From contig OX463778.1 of the NCBI GenBank assembly GCA_949825025.1, positions 31,255,969-31,319,968 of the forward strand: a stretch of 64,000 bases of DNA, given 5' to 3'. Within the stretch, counting starts at the first letter, position 1; each line of letters starts with the position of its first letter. Both the position numbers and the translations under genes were made by a program. Source of the stretch: Siphlonurus alternatus. Its lineage: Eukaryota; Arthropoda; Insecta; Ephemeroptera; Siphlonuridae. This document shows positions 63,757-64,000 of this stretch, in pieces. A model generated the notes under the pieces. The model was not told where the DNA came from, ran no database searches, and saw only the letters and a program-made list of their open reading frames with translations.

Positions 63757-64000
63757 TAGACCATAATGGCCCGCTTTTTTTATGAGCTAAATCGAAAGAG
63801 GGTAAAAAATTATGATGCTGTGATTTTTTTGCGAATTTTTTGCGACCTCAAACATCTTTAATTTAATTATTATAATTTTAATTTTCAGTACTCCTTACCT
63901 GCTGGACATCCCTTACGTCATTACATTCTTTGACGCAATGTATAGCAGCTTCCGTTAGTGTTTTTTTAACAGGTAATCATGGGTAAATTACGTAATTCCC
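63757..64000. mobile_element. Family I foldback, left arm, cut by window end
   Basis: ATAATGGCCCGCTTTTTTTATGAGCTAAATCGAAAGAGGG matches the outer arm at 37882 (TTAATCGAAAGAGGAGG). It lies in the last MTHFD2 intron. Confidence 0.65.

Overview
This is AT-rich DNA from an invertebrate animal nucleus. The evidence is spliced genes with GT/AG introns of about 65 bp to 3.6 kb, metazoan housekeeping proteins at near-vertebrate length, (TA)n and (AAAT)n microsatellites, one LINE fragment and very many short inverted-repeat (foldback) transposons. I cannot name the species; a marine invertebrate is plausible but is inference.

Layout. 1-2518: first two exons of a carboxylesterase/cholinesterase-type gene (-), continuing off the left edge. 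4139-7209: an unrecognised three-exon cysteine-rich single-pass membrane protein (+). 7268-8747: 5'-truncated LINE (-). 8750-14925: nest of foldback elements around a strange CAAGAT-rich tandem block. 15144-19697: RACK1 (-, 7 exons) with two box C/D snoRNAs in introns. 20262-23819: PP2A catalytic subunit (+, 6 exons), head to head with RACK1. 23820-34442: gene-poor, transposon-rich. 34443-43409: SLC25A16-type mitochondrial carrier (-, 7 exons). 44075-48830: CAMLG/GET2-type protein (+, 3 exons), head to head with SLC25A16. 48831-52250: foldback elements. 52251-55173: an unexpected spliced coding tail with a hydrophobic C-terminus, in frame with and directly after the stop codon of TFAM. 55174-58443: TFAM (-, 5 exons). 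59494-61982: DNA transposon with repeat-built inverted ends. 63393-63562: last exon of MTHFD2-type dehydrogenase/cyclohydrolase (-), whose 5' part lies beyond the right edge.

Where exon coordinates are given, codon phases were checked by hand: RACK1 (316 aa), PP2Ac (309 aa), SLC25A16 (319 aa), CAMLG (214 aa), TFAM (252 aa) and the unknown membrane protein (175 aa) all join without frame conflict. Several products act in mitochondria or membranes (SLC25A16, TFAM, MTHFD2, CAMLG); RACK1 and PP2Ac are cytosolic translation/signalling proteins. There is no operon-like functional cluster, but human orthologues fall on 5q (PPP2CA, CAMLG, RACK1) and 10q21 (SLC25A16, TFAM), suggesting old linkage.

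The main items to follow up are the TFAM-linked coding tail, the snoRNA pair with one shared predicted rRNA target, a set of TTAA-flanked foldback families with nested insertions that show TTAA targeting (one landed exactly at the centre of another palindrome), and the repeat-ended transposon at 59.5-62.0 kb.
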